Made by a program: the position numbers and the translations under genes | Source: Planococcus liqunii | Lineage (GTDB): Bacteria > Bacillota > Bacilli > Bacillales_A > Planococcaceae | DNA: 64,000 nucleotides | Assembly: GCF_030413595.1 (NCBI RefSeq) | Contig: NZ_CP129238.1 | Coordinates: 682,001-746,000, forward strand | Reading direction: 5' to 3' | In this document: positions 7,741-16,976 of the stretch, in pieces | Layout: the number at the start of each line of letters is the position of its first letter | Position numbering within the stretch: position 1 is the stretch's first letter | Notes under the pieces: model-generated | Seen by the model: only the letters and a program-made list of their open reading frames with translations | What the model was told of the DNA's origin: nothing | Database searches by the model: none

Positions 7741-9303
7741 ATGGGAGAAGCATGCAAAGTTCTGATTGTCGATGATGAAATGCTGATCCGTCAGGGAATC
7801 ATCAATTACATCGAGTGGGAACAAGAAGGATTTCAAATTGTCGGAGAAGCTTCAAACGGAAAAGAAGCGATGCAGATGATCGCGGAATTTTCCCCGCATA
7901 TTGTTATTACGGATATCGTCATGCCGATTATGGACGGCATCGATTTGGTGAGAGAAGCGAAACTGGCATTTCCGGATATTGAAATCATTGTGCTAAGCAG
8001 TTTTGAAAACTTCGATTATGTGCGTTCGACGTTCCAAAACGGAGTTGCTGATTATATATTGAAGCCGAAATTGAATGGCCCTGAATTATTGCGGATCTTA
8101 AACAAGGCAGCGAGCCGGATTCCGGATCTCCACCACGCCTCATCGTTGGTAGAACCGAAACGCTCAACTGAGGAAGTGCTGGAACAGCTGATTCTCGGAT
8201 ATGGCCCATCCGCAGATCTGGATAGCTTGTCTGCAGTCTTCACGGGCAGCCAGTTTATGTTGGCGAGCGTACAGGGAGGAAATTTGGACCGCGCTCAACT
8301 GAAAGCGGCTTTCGAGCGCGCCGTGCCTGAAAAAGCGTCCGTTTTCGTGCTGGATTCGGGTGAATCCGATGCGCTGCTTTTGTTTAATTTTAATCCCGAT
8401 CAGCTGGAAAGGATCAAACAAGCCGTCGAAACCCTGGCAAGCGAAAACCGGGATGCCGTGTGGATGCTGGGCAAGCCGTTCGACGGCATCGGCGATTTGA
8501 AAAGTGTACATGATGAAAACCTATTGATAATGAAAAAGTATTTGTTTTACTTGCCGGAGCAGACCTTCTTTTCGTTTGATGGGCTGCCGGAAGAAAAGGC
8601 AAAACAAGCCACTTTTGATTTGAACCACTTTATCGAAATGTTCAAAGACCGCTTGTTCAATGCGGCGTTTACTTATCTGGAAAACCATGTCGATTATTTA
8701 GCGGGACGGTACAGCAACGACAGTTTTGAATTCAAGTCGTTTTTAGGCAATGTCGTTTTCAATATCATTGTGCTGCTGGATACCATGAAATACGATATCC
8801 AGGAGCTCGAGCAAAAAAAATACAGCTATTTCACGAAGATCAACGAAGCCGCTCATGTAAACGAAGCACTGGATGAGCTCAATGGCTTTCTTGGAGAAGT
8901 GCGTGAAATCCTGCTTTCAGAAGACAAGGGAAGCGAACAGGCCAAAAACCTGAATCTCATTCTCGCGTATATTGAGCAGCATTTTACAGAACCCCTGCGG
9001 CTATCGGAAATTGCCGGCCATTTTCACTTTAATGCCTCGTACTTGTCGTCTTATTTCAGCACGCACCATAAGGAAGGGTTCAGCGAATACTTGAACCGCG
9101 TCCGGATCAAGAAATCGATGGAGCTTTTGGAAAACAGTACGGTTTCAATTTCAAACATCAGCGGCATGGTCGGGTATTCAGAGCACAGCTATTATTGCAA
9201 GGTGTTTAAACGTATTACGGGGATGTCTCCAGGCAGTTACCGAAAGGAGATCCAAGCCCAGCATGAAAATGAAGAAAAAGGCGTTTCTCATCTTAAGAAA
9301 TAA
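7741..9303 (+). CDS. YesN-type response regulator (receiver + AraC HTH)
   Basis: The protein has 520 residues. The N-terminal receiver shows D11-D12, phospho-acceptor Asp58 (VITDIVMPIMDG) and Lys108. A long central linker region follows, and a C-terminal AraC/XylS double helix-turn-helix (about 410-510) ends near 'YYCKVFKRITGMSPGSYR'. In Firmicutes this type activates neighbouring sugar ABC transporter genes. ATG 7741 is preceded by GAAGGGGGC. The stop lies 40 bases inside the kinase gene, so the two are coupled. The likely target is the binding-protein promoter at about 11165. Confidence 0.94.
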   Translation: MGEACKVLIVDDEMLIRQGIINYIEWEQEGFQIVGEASNGKEAMQMIAEFSPHIVITDIVMPIMDGIDLVREAKLAFPDIEIIVLSSFENFDYVRSTFQNGVADYILKPKLNGPELLRILNKAASRIPDLHHASSLVEPKRSTEEVLEQLILGYGPSADLDSLSAVFTGSQFMLASVQGGNLDRAQLKAAFERAVPEKASVFVLDSGESDALLLFNFNPDQLERIKQAVETLASENRDAVWMLGKPFDGIGDLKSVHDENLLIMKKYLFYLPEQTFFSFDGLPEEKAKQATFDLNHFIEMFKDRLFNAAFTYLENHVDYLAGRYSNDSFEFKSFLGNVVFNIIVLLDTMKYDIQELEQKKYSYFTKINEAAHVNEALDELNGFLGEVREILLSEDKGSEQAKNLNLILAYIEQHFTEPLRLSEIAGHFHFNASYLSSYFSTHHKEGFSEYLNRVRIKKSMELLENSTVSISNISGMVGYSEHSYYCKVFKRITGMSPGSYRKEIQAQHENEEKGVSHLKK

Positions 9304-11077
9304 CAGCCTGTTCATTAAAATGTTCCTGATTATGGTGATCAGCATCGTGGCGGTCTCGCTTTTGATCACTTTCAGTTCCATCCGCATGTCTTCCAATTTG
9401 TTTATGGACACATTCAGCATTTCCAATACGAAAGCGCTGGAGCAGATTGAAATAAGGTTTGAAGACTACAGCTTCGCCATCGTCAATGCGATGAACGAAG
9501 TGCAGAACAACGGCACCATTAAAAGGGTACTGACCCAGCAAAACGAAAGTGCGATTGAAACGTCGAAATCCTACCACGACATCAGCCGGCAGATTGAACG
9601 CATTTACCCGACGGTGGAAGCCTATGACGCCAACATGATCGTACTCGGGCGAAATGAGCGCCTGTACAATATGAACTATTCAAATTGGCCGGTTTCCTGG
9701 GAAGTGCTGCGAAACCATCCGATTACCGAAGCTGCGTTCAATGAGCCAGACCGGCTGCTTTATCAATTCATGCCGTCCACTTCTTTCAACGACAAACCGA
9801 TGCTTGTGGCGACAAAAGCGCTGATGGAACGGTCGACCGGCGAAATTTACGGGGTGCTGTATTTCCCGATCCGCGAAGAGGATTGGAAAGAGCTTTACGA
9901 GGGGTATACGAGCACGGAAAACAAAGTGCTGCTTGTCGACAGAACCGGCAAAATCGTTTCCAGCAACCAGGAAGAAATGATCGGGCAGGAAACGCCGGAA
10001 CTTTTGTCAATGGCAAAAGAAGTTGAAAACGAAGAAGTGGAATTCAAAGATGTTCAAGTTTTCGATACCGATTACTTGCTGATGTCGCAGTACTTGCCGA
10101 CCTATGATTTGTATTTGGTGAATCTGGTGGACAAAGACGCGGTGCTGGAAAATTTGATCAATACAAAAGAAATCCTGCTGATCAGCTTCGGCATCGTCTT
10201 GCTCGCTGTTATCGTAGTGTTTATCATCTCGCGGCGGATGACCAATTCGATCAGCCGGCTGGTCAAACAAATCTCGACAATCGCCAAATACGATTTCAAC
10301 AAGCCGGTTGCTGAAACCGGCGGCTACGAAGCAAAGAAAATTGCCAACGCGTTCAACTACATGCTCAACGAGTTGCAGGAATATGTAGACTTGGTCGTCC
10401 AAGCCGAACAAAAGCAGCGCAGCGCGGAATTGATGGCGCTGCAGCATCAGATCAACCCGCATTTTTTGTATAACACGCTGGCTTCCATCAAATTCATGGT
10501 CCAGCAAGGCAAACAGGAAAAAGCGACCGATATGATCCACGCACTGATTTCGTTATTGCAAAATGCCCTCAGCAATGTGGACCAAACCATCACCGTGGAA
10601 CAGGAAATAACGGATTTGAAAAACTACGTCTTGATTAACCAGGCGCGCTACGGCAACGGCATCAAAGTGAATTTCTTCATTTCGCCGGACTGCCTGGATT
10701 GCCAGCTGCCGAAATTGATTTTGCAGCCGTTCATCGAAAATGCCTTTTTCCATGCATTCAACGAGAAAAAAGAAGGCTTCGTCCAAATTCTGGTGTCGCA
10801 AAAACACGGCAGACTGGTCTGTGAAATCGTGGATAACGGCGACGGCATGGAGATAAAAGGCGACCACACAAAAGAAGACATCAAAGAGAAACGCCATCTT
10901 TTCAGCGGCATCGGCATTCGCAATGTCCATGAACGCATCCAGATGATTTACGGGGAAGAATACGGCGTAGAAATTACAAGCAACAAAGGCGAAGGGACGA
11001 AAGTAAAAGTGGAATTGCCTATTCAAAAGTTGGATCCAGCTCCAAAATCCAACGAAATTACAAGTATCCAAGAATAG
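9263..11077 (+). CDS. YesM-type sensor histidine kinase
   Basis: The 604-residue membrane kinase has a TM near 20-42, a large extracytoplasmic sensor (about 45-300), a second TM near 305-325, HAMP, a His_kinase domain with 'LQHQINPHFLYNTL' holding the phospho-acceptor His, and a HATPase domain with 'DNGDGM' and 'SGIGIRNVHERI'. Such kinases sense sugars or binding proteins outside the cell. It overlaps the regulator gene by 41 bases and is followed by a strong terminator before the binding-protein gene. A second ATG two codons later (9269) is equally possible. Confidence 0.94.
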   Translation: MKMKKKAFLILRNNSLFIKMFLIMVISIVAVSLLITFSSIRMSSNLFMDTFSISNTKALEQIEIRFEDYSFAIVNAMNEVQNNGTIKRVLTQQNESAIETSKSYHDISRQIERIYPTVEAYDANMIVLGRNERLYNMNYSNWPVSWEVLRNHPITEAAFNEPDRLLYQFMPSTSFNDKPMLVATKALMERSTGEIYGVLYFPIREEDWKELYEGYTSTENKVLLVDRTGKIVSSNQEEMIGQETPELLSMAKEVENEEVEFKDVQVFDTDYLLMSQYLPTYDLYLVNLVDKDAVLENLINTKEILLISFGIVLLAVIVVFIISRRMTNSISRLVKQISTIAKYDFNKPVAETGGYEAKKIANAFNYMLNELQEYVDLVVQAEQKQRSAELMALQHQINPHFLYNTLASIKFMVQQGKQEKATDMIHALISLLQNALSNVDQTITVEQEITDLKNYVLINQARYGNGIKVNFFISPDCLDCQLPKLILQPFIENAFFHAFNEKKEGFVQILVSQKHGRLVCEIVDNGDGMEIKGDHTKEDIKEKRHLFSGIGIRNVHERIQMIYGEEYGVEITSNKGEGTKVKVELPIQKLDPAPKSNEITSIQE

Positions 11078-11132
11078 TCATACCAACTATCTCGCAAGTT
11101 TGAAATATCTAAAAATTTTCAAAGGAACACCT

Positions 11133-11160
11133 AAAGATTGTGCTAACAATCTTTTTTTTT
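11133..11160 (+). terminator. Rho-independent terminator of the two-component operon
   Basis: The stem AAAGATTGT / ACAATCTTT with a 4-base loop is followed by nine or more T residues. It separates the two-component genes from the transporter genes, which therefore need their own promoter. Confidence 0.92.
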
Positions 11161-11167
11161 ATGCCGC

Positions 11168-11203
11168 TATACTGTATGAAAGGTGCAAAATGAAGCGCTT
11201 ACA
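11168..11203 (+). promoter_or_regulatory. Putative regulated promoter with cre-like site
   Basis: TATACT (11168-11173) is a good -10, but the -35 position falls in the terminator and has no match, as expected for an activator-dependent promoter. Downstream, TGAAGCGCTTACA (11191-11203) has the AAGCGCTT core of a CcpA cre site but is one base shorter than the TGWAANCGNTNWCA consensus. CcpA road-block repression is possible but unproven. Confidence 0.35.
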
Positions 11204-11219
11204 AAAAGGGGGATTTTTG

Positions 11220-12518
11220 ATGAAGAAATTTTATCTTATGCTCGTGCTGCTGGTTGGATTGGCTGTATTGGCAGCTTGTTCTTCGGGGGATGAAGAAGCA
11301 AGCGGCGGAAGCAGTGCAGAAGGTGCAGGAAGCGCAGATACCATTACAGCTTGGGCTTGGGATCCGGCATTCAATATTGCAGCGCTTGAAAAAGCAAAAG
11401 AAGCATATAACGGTGACGGCGATTTTGAAGTGAAAATCATTGAAAATGCACAAGACGATATCATCCAAAAACTTAACACAGGGCTTAGCTCAGGTACGAC
11501 GAAAGGGATGCCAAACATTGTCCTGATCGAAGATTACCGTGCACAAAGTTTCCTGCAGGCTTATCCGGATGCATTCCATCCGTTGACAGACGTTATTAAC
11601 CCGGAAGATTTTGCAGATTACAAAATTGCTACAACGAGCCATAACGGCGAACAATACGGATTGCCATTCGATTCAGGCGTAGCCGGATTGTACGTTCGTA
11701 CGGACTACTTGGAGCAAGCAGGCTACACAGCAGAAGATCTGACGAACATCACGTGGGACGAATACATTGAAATCGGCAAGAAAGTAAAAGAAGCAACAGG
11801 CAAAAACATGCTGACATTGGACCCGAACGATTTAGGCCAAATCCGCATGATGATCCAGACGAACGGTTCTTGGTACGTGAAAGAAGATGGTTCAACACCG
11901 AACCTTGCAGGAAACGAAACACTTGCGAAAGCATTCGAAACATACAAAAAGATGATGGACGCAGATATCGGGAAAATCGTTTCTGACTGGAGCCAGTTTG
12001 TCGGCGCATTCAACAGCGGCGATGTTGCCAGCGTACCAACAGGAAACTGGATCACGCCAAGCATCAAGCAAGAAGCAGAACAATCAGGGAAATGGGCAGT
12101 TGTGCCAATGCCGCGTTTGGATATGGAAGGCGCAGTTAACGCTTCTAACTTGGGCGGAAGCTCGTGGTACATCTTAAACGTAGACGGCAAAGAAGAAGCG
12201 GCAGATTTCATGCTGAACACATTCGGCTCAAATGCTGACTTGTACCAGACACTTGTAAAAGACATCGGTGCTCTTGGAACTTACTCAGCAGCAGCTGAAG
12301 GCGAAGCTTACGCAGTAGAAGATGAATTCTTCGGCGGACAGCAAATCATTACCGACTTCTCAAAATGGACAGATGAAATTCCTGGCGTCAACTATGGCCT
12401 GCACACATATGCCATCGAAGACATCTTGGTTACAGGGATGCAAGACTACCTAAAAGGCACAGAGCTGACAAAAGTGCTTGAAAATGTTCAAGGGCAAGCG
12501 GAAGCACAACTTAAATAA
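11220..12518 (+). CDS. Galactoside ABC transporter, substrate-binding lipoprotein
   Basis: This 432-residue extracytoplasmic binding protein (SBP_bac family 1) has a lipoprotein signal peptide with lipobox LAAC and lipidated Cys20, then a Ser/Gly/Glu linker. The mature domain has bilobal features ('TAWAWDPAFN', 'SGVAGLYVRTDYL', 'GNWITPSI'). ATG 11220 has AAAGGGGG about 8 bases upstream. It lies upstream of two permease genes and three galactosidases, so the ligand is probably a galacto-oligosaccharide, lactose or melibiose-type sugar. The arrangement is like Bacillus GanS-GanP-GanQ-GanA. A large hairpin follows, which may keep its expression above that of the permeases. Confidence 0.93.
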   Translation: MKKFYLMLVLLVGLAVLAACSSGDEEASGGSSAEGAGSADTITAWAWDPAFNIAALEKAKEAYNGDGDFEVKIIENAQDDIIQKLNTGLSSGTTKGMPNIVLIEDYRAQSFLQAYPDAFHPLTDVINPEDFADYKIATTSHNGEQYGLPFDSGVAGLYVRTDYLEQAGYTAEDLTNITWDEYIEIGKKVKEATGKNMLTLDPNDLGQIRMMIQTNGSWYVKEDGSTPNLAGNETLAKAFETYKKMMDADIGKIVSDWSQFVGAFNSGDVASVPTGNWITPSIKQEAEQSGKWAVVPMPRLDMEGAVNASNLGGSSWYILNVDGKEEAADFMLNTFGSNADLYQTLVKDIGALGTYSAAAEGEAYAVEDEFFGGQQIITDFSKWTDEIPGVNYGLHTYAIEDILVTGMQDYLKGTELTKVLENVQGQAEAQLK

Positions 12519-12539
12519 TTGCACGGGAAACAATAAAGC

Positions 12540-12610
12540 CTTGAGTTGCCGCTAATGGACTGGTCGAAGTGCTTTATCACTCGCCAGCCAGGCGCAGCTC
12601 AAGTTTTTTT
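12540..12610 (+). terminator. Intercistronic hairpin after the binding-protein gene
   Basis: The stem CTTGAGTTGC / GCAGCTCAAG (one T-G pair) closes a loop of about 44 bases and is followed by seven T residues. Such leaky terminators between a binding protein and its permeases give excess binding protein; that role is inferred. Confidence 0.7.
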
Positions 12611-12650
12611 AAAATGATGAGAAGCATAGAAATCAGAATTGCGTAATCGG

Positions 12651-12768
12651 TGTCCAGACTCCAGCGCCCAGCCCCTCGGGGTCTTAAATCACATCACTCC
12701 GGAAATCAGAATTTCCTGCGTGAAGTGCATTAAGCCTGTTGGAGCTCCATGGGCGCTTGCGCTTTTCT
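12651..12768 (+). repeat. Bacillales-type intergenic repeat ending at a ribosome site
   Basis: The element begins TGTCCAGACTCCAGCGCCCA, continues GCCCCTCGGGGTC, and ends GGGCGCTTGCGCTTTTCTTA. Its ends pair (AGCGCCCA / TGGGCGCT), so the RNA can fold into a long hairpin. From memory, elements with this opening and closing wording are scattered between genes in many Bacillales. Here the element runs directly into the permease ribosome site. Confidence 0.6.
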
Positions 12769-12787
12769 TATAGGAGGAATGAGAAAC

Positions 12788-13729
12788 ATGAACCAGCAAG
12801 CTACAAAAAAAGACGAACTGGATCTTCCGCTGCGCTATAAAGAAACAAGGCGCGAAAAAACCGGTGTATTTTTTAAGAAAAAAGTCGGTTGGTTGTTTGT
12901 CATTGTCTCAGTCATTGCCATTACGATTTTCAACTTTTACCCTATGGTCCAGGCTTTCCTTTTATCGTTCCAATCCGGGATGGGCAGCAACCTTGAGTAT
13001 GTAGGATTGGCCAACTGGCAGCGATTGTTCGGCGATCCGACGTTTATCGCAGCGCTAACCAATACATCAATATATCTGCTGATTCAAGTTCCATTGATGA
13101 TTGTATTGGCGTTATTCTTCTCGGTTCTGTTAAATGATCCTAATTTGAAATTCAAAGGCTTTTTCAGAATCGCGATTTTCTTGCCGTGTGTCACTTCACT
13201 GGTTGCCTATTCGGTCATCTTTAAATACCTGTTTGGTGTGGATGGCATCATCAACGTGTTTTTACTCAATTTCGGCTTTATTTCCGAAACGATCAACTTC
13301 CTGGCCGATCCGTTTTGGGCGAAAGTGGTCATCATTCTCGCCATCACATGGAGATGGACCGGCTACAACATGATTTTCTATTTGGCGGCTTTGCAGAACG
13401 TGGATAAATCGATCTACGAAGCAGCGAAAATTGATGGAGCAAACTCCATTCAGCAATTTTTCCAGATTACCGTGCCAATGTTGAAACCGATCATTTTGTT
13501 CACATCGATTACGTCGACAATCGGAACGTTGCAGATCTTCGATGAAATCGTCAACATCACAAACGGCGGACCCGGCAATGCGACGATTTCGATTTCGCAG
13601 TACATCTACAACCTGTCGTTCGAATACACGCCTGACTTCGGTTATGCGTCGACCGTCTCTTACGTCATTGTGATTCTAGTGGTAATTCTTTCGATTATTC
13701 AATTCAGAGTGGCGGGTGAGAAGAAATGA
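12788..13729 (+). CDS. Galactoside ABC transporter permease 1
   Basis: The 313-residue inner-membrane permease has six TMs and the MalF/UgpA-type EAA loop 'YEAAKIDGANSIQQFFQITVP', which contacts the ATPase. Longer readings exist, but AGGAGG at 12773-12778 fits only the ATG at 12788. It is most like GanP/LacF permeases. Its stop overlaps the next permease start (ATGA). A dedicated ATPase is absent next to it; the MsmX-like ATPase at 21298-22395 probably serves it. Confidence 0.93.
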   Translation: MNQQATKKDELDLPLRYKETRREKTGVFFKKKVGWLFVIVSVIAITIFNFYPMVQAFLLSFQSGMGSNLEYVGLANWQRLFGDPTFIAALTNTSIYLLIQVPLMIVLALFFSVLLNDPNLKFKGFFRIAIFLPCVTSLVAYSVIFKYLFGVDGIINVFLLNFGFISETINFLADPFWAKVVIILAITWRWTGYNMIFYLAALQNVDKSIYEAAKIDGANSIQQFFQITVPMLKPIILFTSITSTIGTLQIFDEIVNITNGGPGNATISISQYIYNLSFEYTPDFGYASTVSYVIVILVVILSIIQFRVAGEKK

Positions 13730-14553
13730 AGAACATCAAAAGAGCCTTTATCTACGTGTTTCTAAGCCTTGCAGCCATTGTATCCATTTTCCCGTTTTTA
13801 TGGATGCTCGTTAGCATCACCAATAAATCATCGGATGTGACAAAAGGGCGTTTGCTTCCAGGCACTCATTTGATCGAAAACATGACGACGCTGTTTGAAT
13901 CGGTGGACATCGTTCCGGCGTTGGTCAACTCGACAATTATCGCGGTCATCACGACCGTAGTGACGCTCTTGCTGGCATCGCTTGCCGGCTACGGTTTTGA
14001 AATCCACCGCAGCAGAGGGAAAGACATCGTCTTTAACATCCTGCTGTTGTCGATGATGATTCCGTTTGCAGCGATCATGGTGCCTTTGTACCGCATGTTC
14101 GGCAGCATCAGCGACACGGCGCCGCTTTTCGGCATCGACTCGCTCGGCGCGGTCATTTTGCCGACAGCGACTACGGCATTCTTCATCTTCTTCTTCCGCC
14201 AGAACACGAAAATGTTTCCGAAAGATTTGGTGGAAGCGGGAAGAATTGATGGCTTGAGCGAAATCGGCGTCTTCTTCCGGATCTACATGCCGACGATGAA
14301 AACGACCTATGCCGCAGCAGCGATCATCACGTTTATGAACAGCTGGAACAACTACTTATGGCCATTGGTCATCTTACAATCACCGGAAAAACGGACCATT
14401 CCATTGCTGATTTCCAATTTGGGTTCGAGCTACTCGCCTGACTACGGCGTCATCATGTCGGCGATTGTCATCGCGACATTGCCGACAGCGCTTGTGTTCT
14501 TCCTGATGCAGAAACACTTTGTAGCCGGCATGATGGGATCGGTTAAGGGTTAA
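13726..14553 (+). CDS. Galactoside ABC transporter permease 2
   Basis: The 275-residue MalG-type permease has six TMs and the EAA loop 'VEAGRIDGLSEIGVFFRIYMP'. It starts with the ATGA overlap to permease 1 and is the expected partner in the heterodimeric channel (GanQ/LacG like). It is followed by a weak terminator, then the galactosidase genes. Confidence 0.93.
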   Translation: MKNIKRAFIYVFLSLAAIVSIFPFLWMLVSITNKSSDVTKGRLLPGTHLIENMTTLFESVDIVPALVNSTIIAVITTVVTLLLASLAGYGFEIHRSRGKDIVFNILLLSMMIPFAAIMVPLYRMFGSISDTAPLFGIDSLGAVILPTATTAFFIFFFRQNTKMFPKDLVEAGRIDGLSEIGVFFRIYMPTMKTTYAAAAIITFMNSWNNYLWPLVILQSPEKRTIPLLISNLGSSYSPDYGVIMSAIVIATLPTALVFFLMQKHFVAGMMGSVKG

Positions 14554-14556
14554 ATG

Positions 14557-14594
14557 AAATAGCTGCACTTGCCTCAGGCGGGCGCAGCTATTTT
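14557..14594 (+). terminator. Hairpin after permease 2
   Basis: The 10-bp perfect stem AAATAGCTGC / GCAGCTATTT with a short T run. It is likely only partially effective, so galactosidase genes may be read through. The spacer up to 14697 holds no clear promoter. Confidence 0.65.
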
Positions 14595-14697
14595 GATACA
14601 TATCGAATAACACGAAAAACACAGTGATTTTAACAAGTGAATAAATTAAGGAAATTAGAAAGTCCGCTTGATCTGCTTTACTACGAGGAGGTATATT

Positions 14698-16908
14698 GTG
14701 CCGATTTTATACAATGGCTCCACACGGGAGTTTCACCTGCAAACCGAAAAAACGAGCTATATTTTTAGCGTGATGGAAAACGGCCAGTTGGGCCAGCTTT
14801 ACTACGGGAAGAAATTGCGCCACCGGGAGTCGTTCGAGCGCTTGTTCCATGTGGAAGCGACGCCGAATACTGCCTGCACGACAGAAGGAGATTTGGTCTT
14901 TTCGCTCGATCTCGTCAAACAAGAGTATCCGGCATACGGAACGACGGATTTCCGTGAGCCCGCTTACCAAGTGCTGCAAGAAGGGGGCAGCCGCATCACC
15001 GATTTTGTCTATCAGGACCACCGGATTTTCGGAGGCAAAGAGAAACTGGAAGGCTTGCCGGCCACGTATTCTGAAAACGACAGGGAAGCGACGACCTTGG
15101 AAATTACGTTATACGATAAGGAAATCGACGTGGAAGTCCGGCTGTCGTACACCGTTTTTGAAGAACTGGATGCCATTGCCCGCTCGGCCCGTTTTACCAA
15201 TTACGGTGAGGCGGATGTCAACTTGACGCGGGCGCTGAGCGTCAGCATCGATTTGCCGGATGCCAACTTTGAGATGGTGCAGCTGTCAGGAGCATGGGCA
15301 CGGGAGCGGCACATCAAAAACCGCCGGCTGGTGCCGGGGCTTCAAAGCATCGCGAGCACGCGCGGGACGAGCAGTGCCCAGCAAAATCCGTTCCTGGCAT
15401 TAAAGCGGCCGGAAACGACGGAACACCAAGGCGAAGTCTACGGCGCGAGCCTGGTTTACAGCGGCAATTTCCTGGCGCAGGTTGAAGTGGACCATTACGA
15501 CACGGCGCGTTTGATGATGGGCATCAACCCGTTCGATTTCAATTGGCTCCTGAAAAACGGGGAGTCGTTCCAGGCGCCGGAAGCGGTGCTGGTGTATTCG
15601 GACGCGGGCTTGAATGGCATGAGCCAGACTTACCACCAGCTGTACCGCACCCGATTGGCACGCGGGAAATGGCGCGACCGGGAACGTCCGGTGCTGATCA
15701 ACAACTGGGAAGCGACGTATTTCGATTTTGATGAACAGAAAATATTTGAACTCGCGCAGTCATCGAAAGAGCTCGGAGTGGAATTGTTCGTCCTGGACGA
15801 CGGCTGGTTCGGCAAGCGCGATGCCGACACGAGTTCGCTCGGCGACTGGTTCGAAGACAAGCGTAAATTGCCGAACGGCATCACGCAATTGGCAAAAGCC
15901 ATTTCGGGCCTTGGGATGGAATTCGGCTTGTGGTTTGAGCCGGAAATGGTGTCAAAAGCGAGCGACTTGTACAACGCGCATCCGGATTGGGTGATCCACG
16001 TGCCGAACCGCCGAATGTCGCATGGCAGAAACCAGTTGGTGCTGGATTTCTCCCGCCAGGAAGTCGTCGACTACATCTATGGTTTGATGGCGAAAGTCCT
16101 GCGGGATGCACCGATTTCCTACGTGAAATGGGACATGAACCGCTACATGACGGAAGTCGGCTCGCTCGACCTTCCAGCAGACCGGCAGCGGGAAGTGGCG
16201 CACCGCTACATCCTGGGTGTGTATTCGCTGTACGAGCGGTTGACTTCGAAATTTCCGCATGTCTTGTTCGAATCCTGTGCAGGAGGCGGCAGCCGCTTTG
16301 ATCCGGGCTTGCTGCATTATGCACCGCAAGGATGGACGAGCGACGATACCGATGCCGTAGAACGGTTGAAGATCCAATACGGCACGTCGCTTGTGTACCC
16401 CGTTTCGTCAATGGGCGCGCATGTCTCGGCCGTGCCGAACCACCAGGTAGGACGAGTGACAAGTTTGGAAACACGCGCAAACGTCGCGTATTTTGGCGCT
16501 TTCGGCTACGAACTGGATGTAACGATGATGACAGATGCGGAAAAAGAACAAGTGAAAGAACAGATCCGGTTCTACAAAGAAAACCGGTCGCTGATCCAGC
16601 AAGGGCAGTTTTACCGGATTGAAAGCCCGTTTGCAGAAGACGGCAACCGCACGAGCTGGCTGGTGGTGTCGGATGACCAAAGCGAAGCGCTGCTCGGCTA
16701 TTACCAGATCCTGTCGACCCCGAACCCAGGGCTTTCCCGCATTTTCTTTAAAGGGCTAAACCCTGAGTTCGAGTACGCGATCGAAGGACTTGATGCCACA
16801 TTTTACGGGGACGAATTGATGGGGGCCGGCTTGCAGCTGAACCGCTACCGCCTGAGTGAACATCCGGCTGATTTTTCTTCAGTCGTCTACAAAGTTAAGC
16901 GAGTATAA
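14698..16908 (+). CDS. Alpha-galactosidase, GH36
   Basis: This 736-residue cytoplasmic enzyme hydrolyses terminal alpha-1,6-galactosides (melibiose, raffinose). It has an N-terminal beta-supersandwich, a central TIM barrel and a C-terminal beta domain. Catalytic nucleophile Asp479 lies in VKWDMNR and acid/base Asp549 in GWTSDDTDA. The numbering is almost identical to the characterised Geobacillus AgaA-type enzymes (about 730 residues, from memory). The 'FESCAGGGSRFD' motif is intact. The true start is GTG 14698 with GAGGAGG 6 bases upstream. There is no signal peptide, so it acts on imported sugar. Confidence 0.95.
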   Translation: MPILYNGSTREFHLQTEKTSYIFSVMENGQLGQLYYGKKLRHRESFERLFHVEATPNTACTTEGDLVFSLDLVKQEYPAYGTTDFREPAYQVLQEGGSRITDFVYQDHRIFGGKEKLEGLPATYSENDREATTLEITLYDKEIDVEVRLSYTVFEELDAIARSARFTNYGEADVNLTRALSVSIDLPDANFEMVQLSGAWARERHIKNRRLVPGLQSIASTRGTSSAQQNPFLALKRPETTEHQGEVYGASLVYSGNFLAQVEVDHYDTARLMMGINPFDFNWLLKNGESFQAPEAVLVYSDAGLNGMSQTYHQLYRTRLARGKWRDRERPVLINNWEATYFDFDEQKIFELAQSSKELGVELFVLDDGWFGKRDADTSSLGDWFEDKRKLPNGITQLAKAISGLGMEFGLWFEPEMVSKASDLYNAHPDWVIHVPNRRMSHGRNQLVLDFSRQEVVDYIYGLMAKVLRDAPISYVKWDMNRYMTEVGSLDLPADRQREVAHRYILGVYSLYERLTSKFPHVLFESCAGGGSRFDPGLLHYAPQGWTSDDTDAVERLKIQYGTSLVYPVSSMGAHVSAVPNHQVGRVTSLETRANVAYFGAFGYELDVTMMTDAEKEQVKEQIRFYKENRSLIQQGQFYRIESPFAEDGNRTSWLVVSDDQSEALLGYYQILSTPNPGLSRIFFKGLNPEFEYAIEGLDATFYGDELMGAGLQLNRYRLSEHPADFSSVVYKVKRV

Positions 16909-16915
16909 CCGGAAC

Positions 16916-16948
16916 CGGGTTTGCGAAAGATCCATAACGGCAAACCCG
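16916..16948 (+). other. Intercistronic hairpin between the GH36 and GH35 genes
   Basis: The 9-bp perfect stem CGGGTTTGC / GCAAACCCG lacks a T tail. It may protect or process the polycistronic mRNA. Confidence 0.5.
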
Positions 16949-16976
16949 CATTCCGCCATACATAGGAGGCGTCAAT

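Noticed and set aside
15881..16480. 199-codon open frame opposite the GH36 gene
   Set aside because: Shadow of the alpha-galactosidase catalytic region; no start signal or domain.
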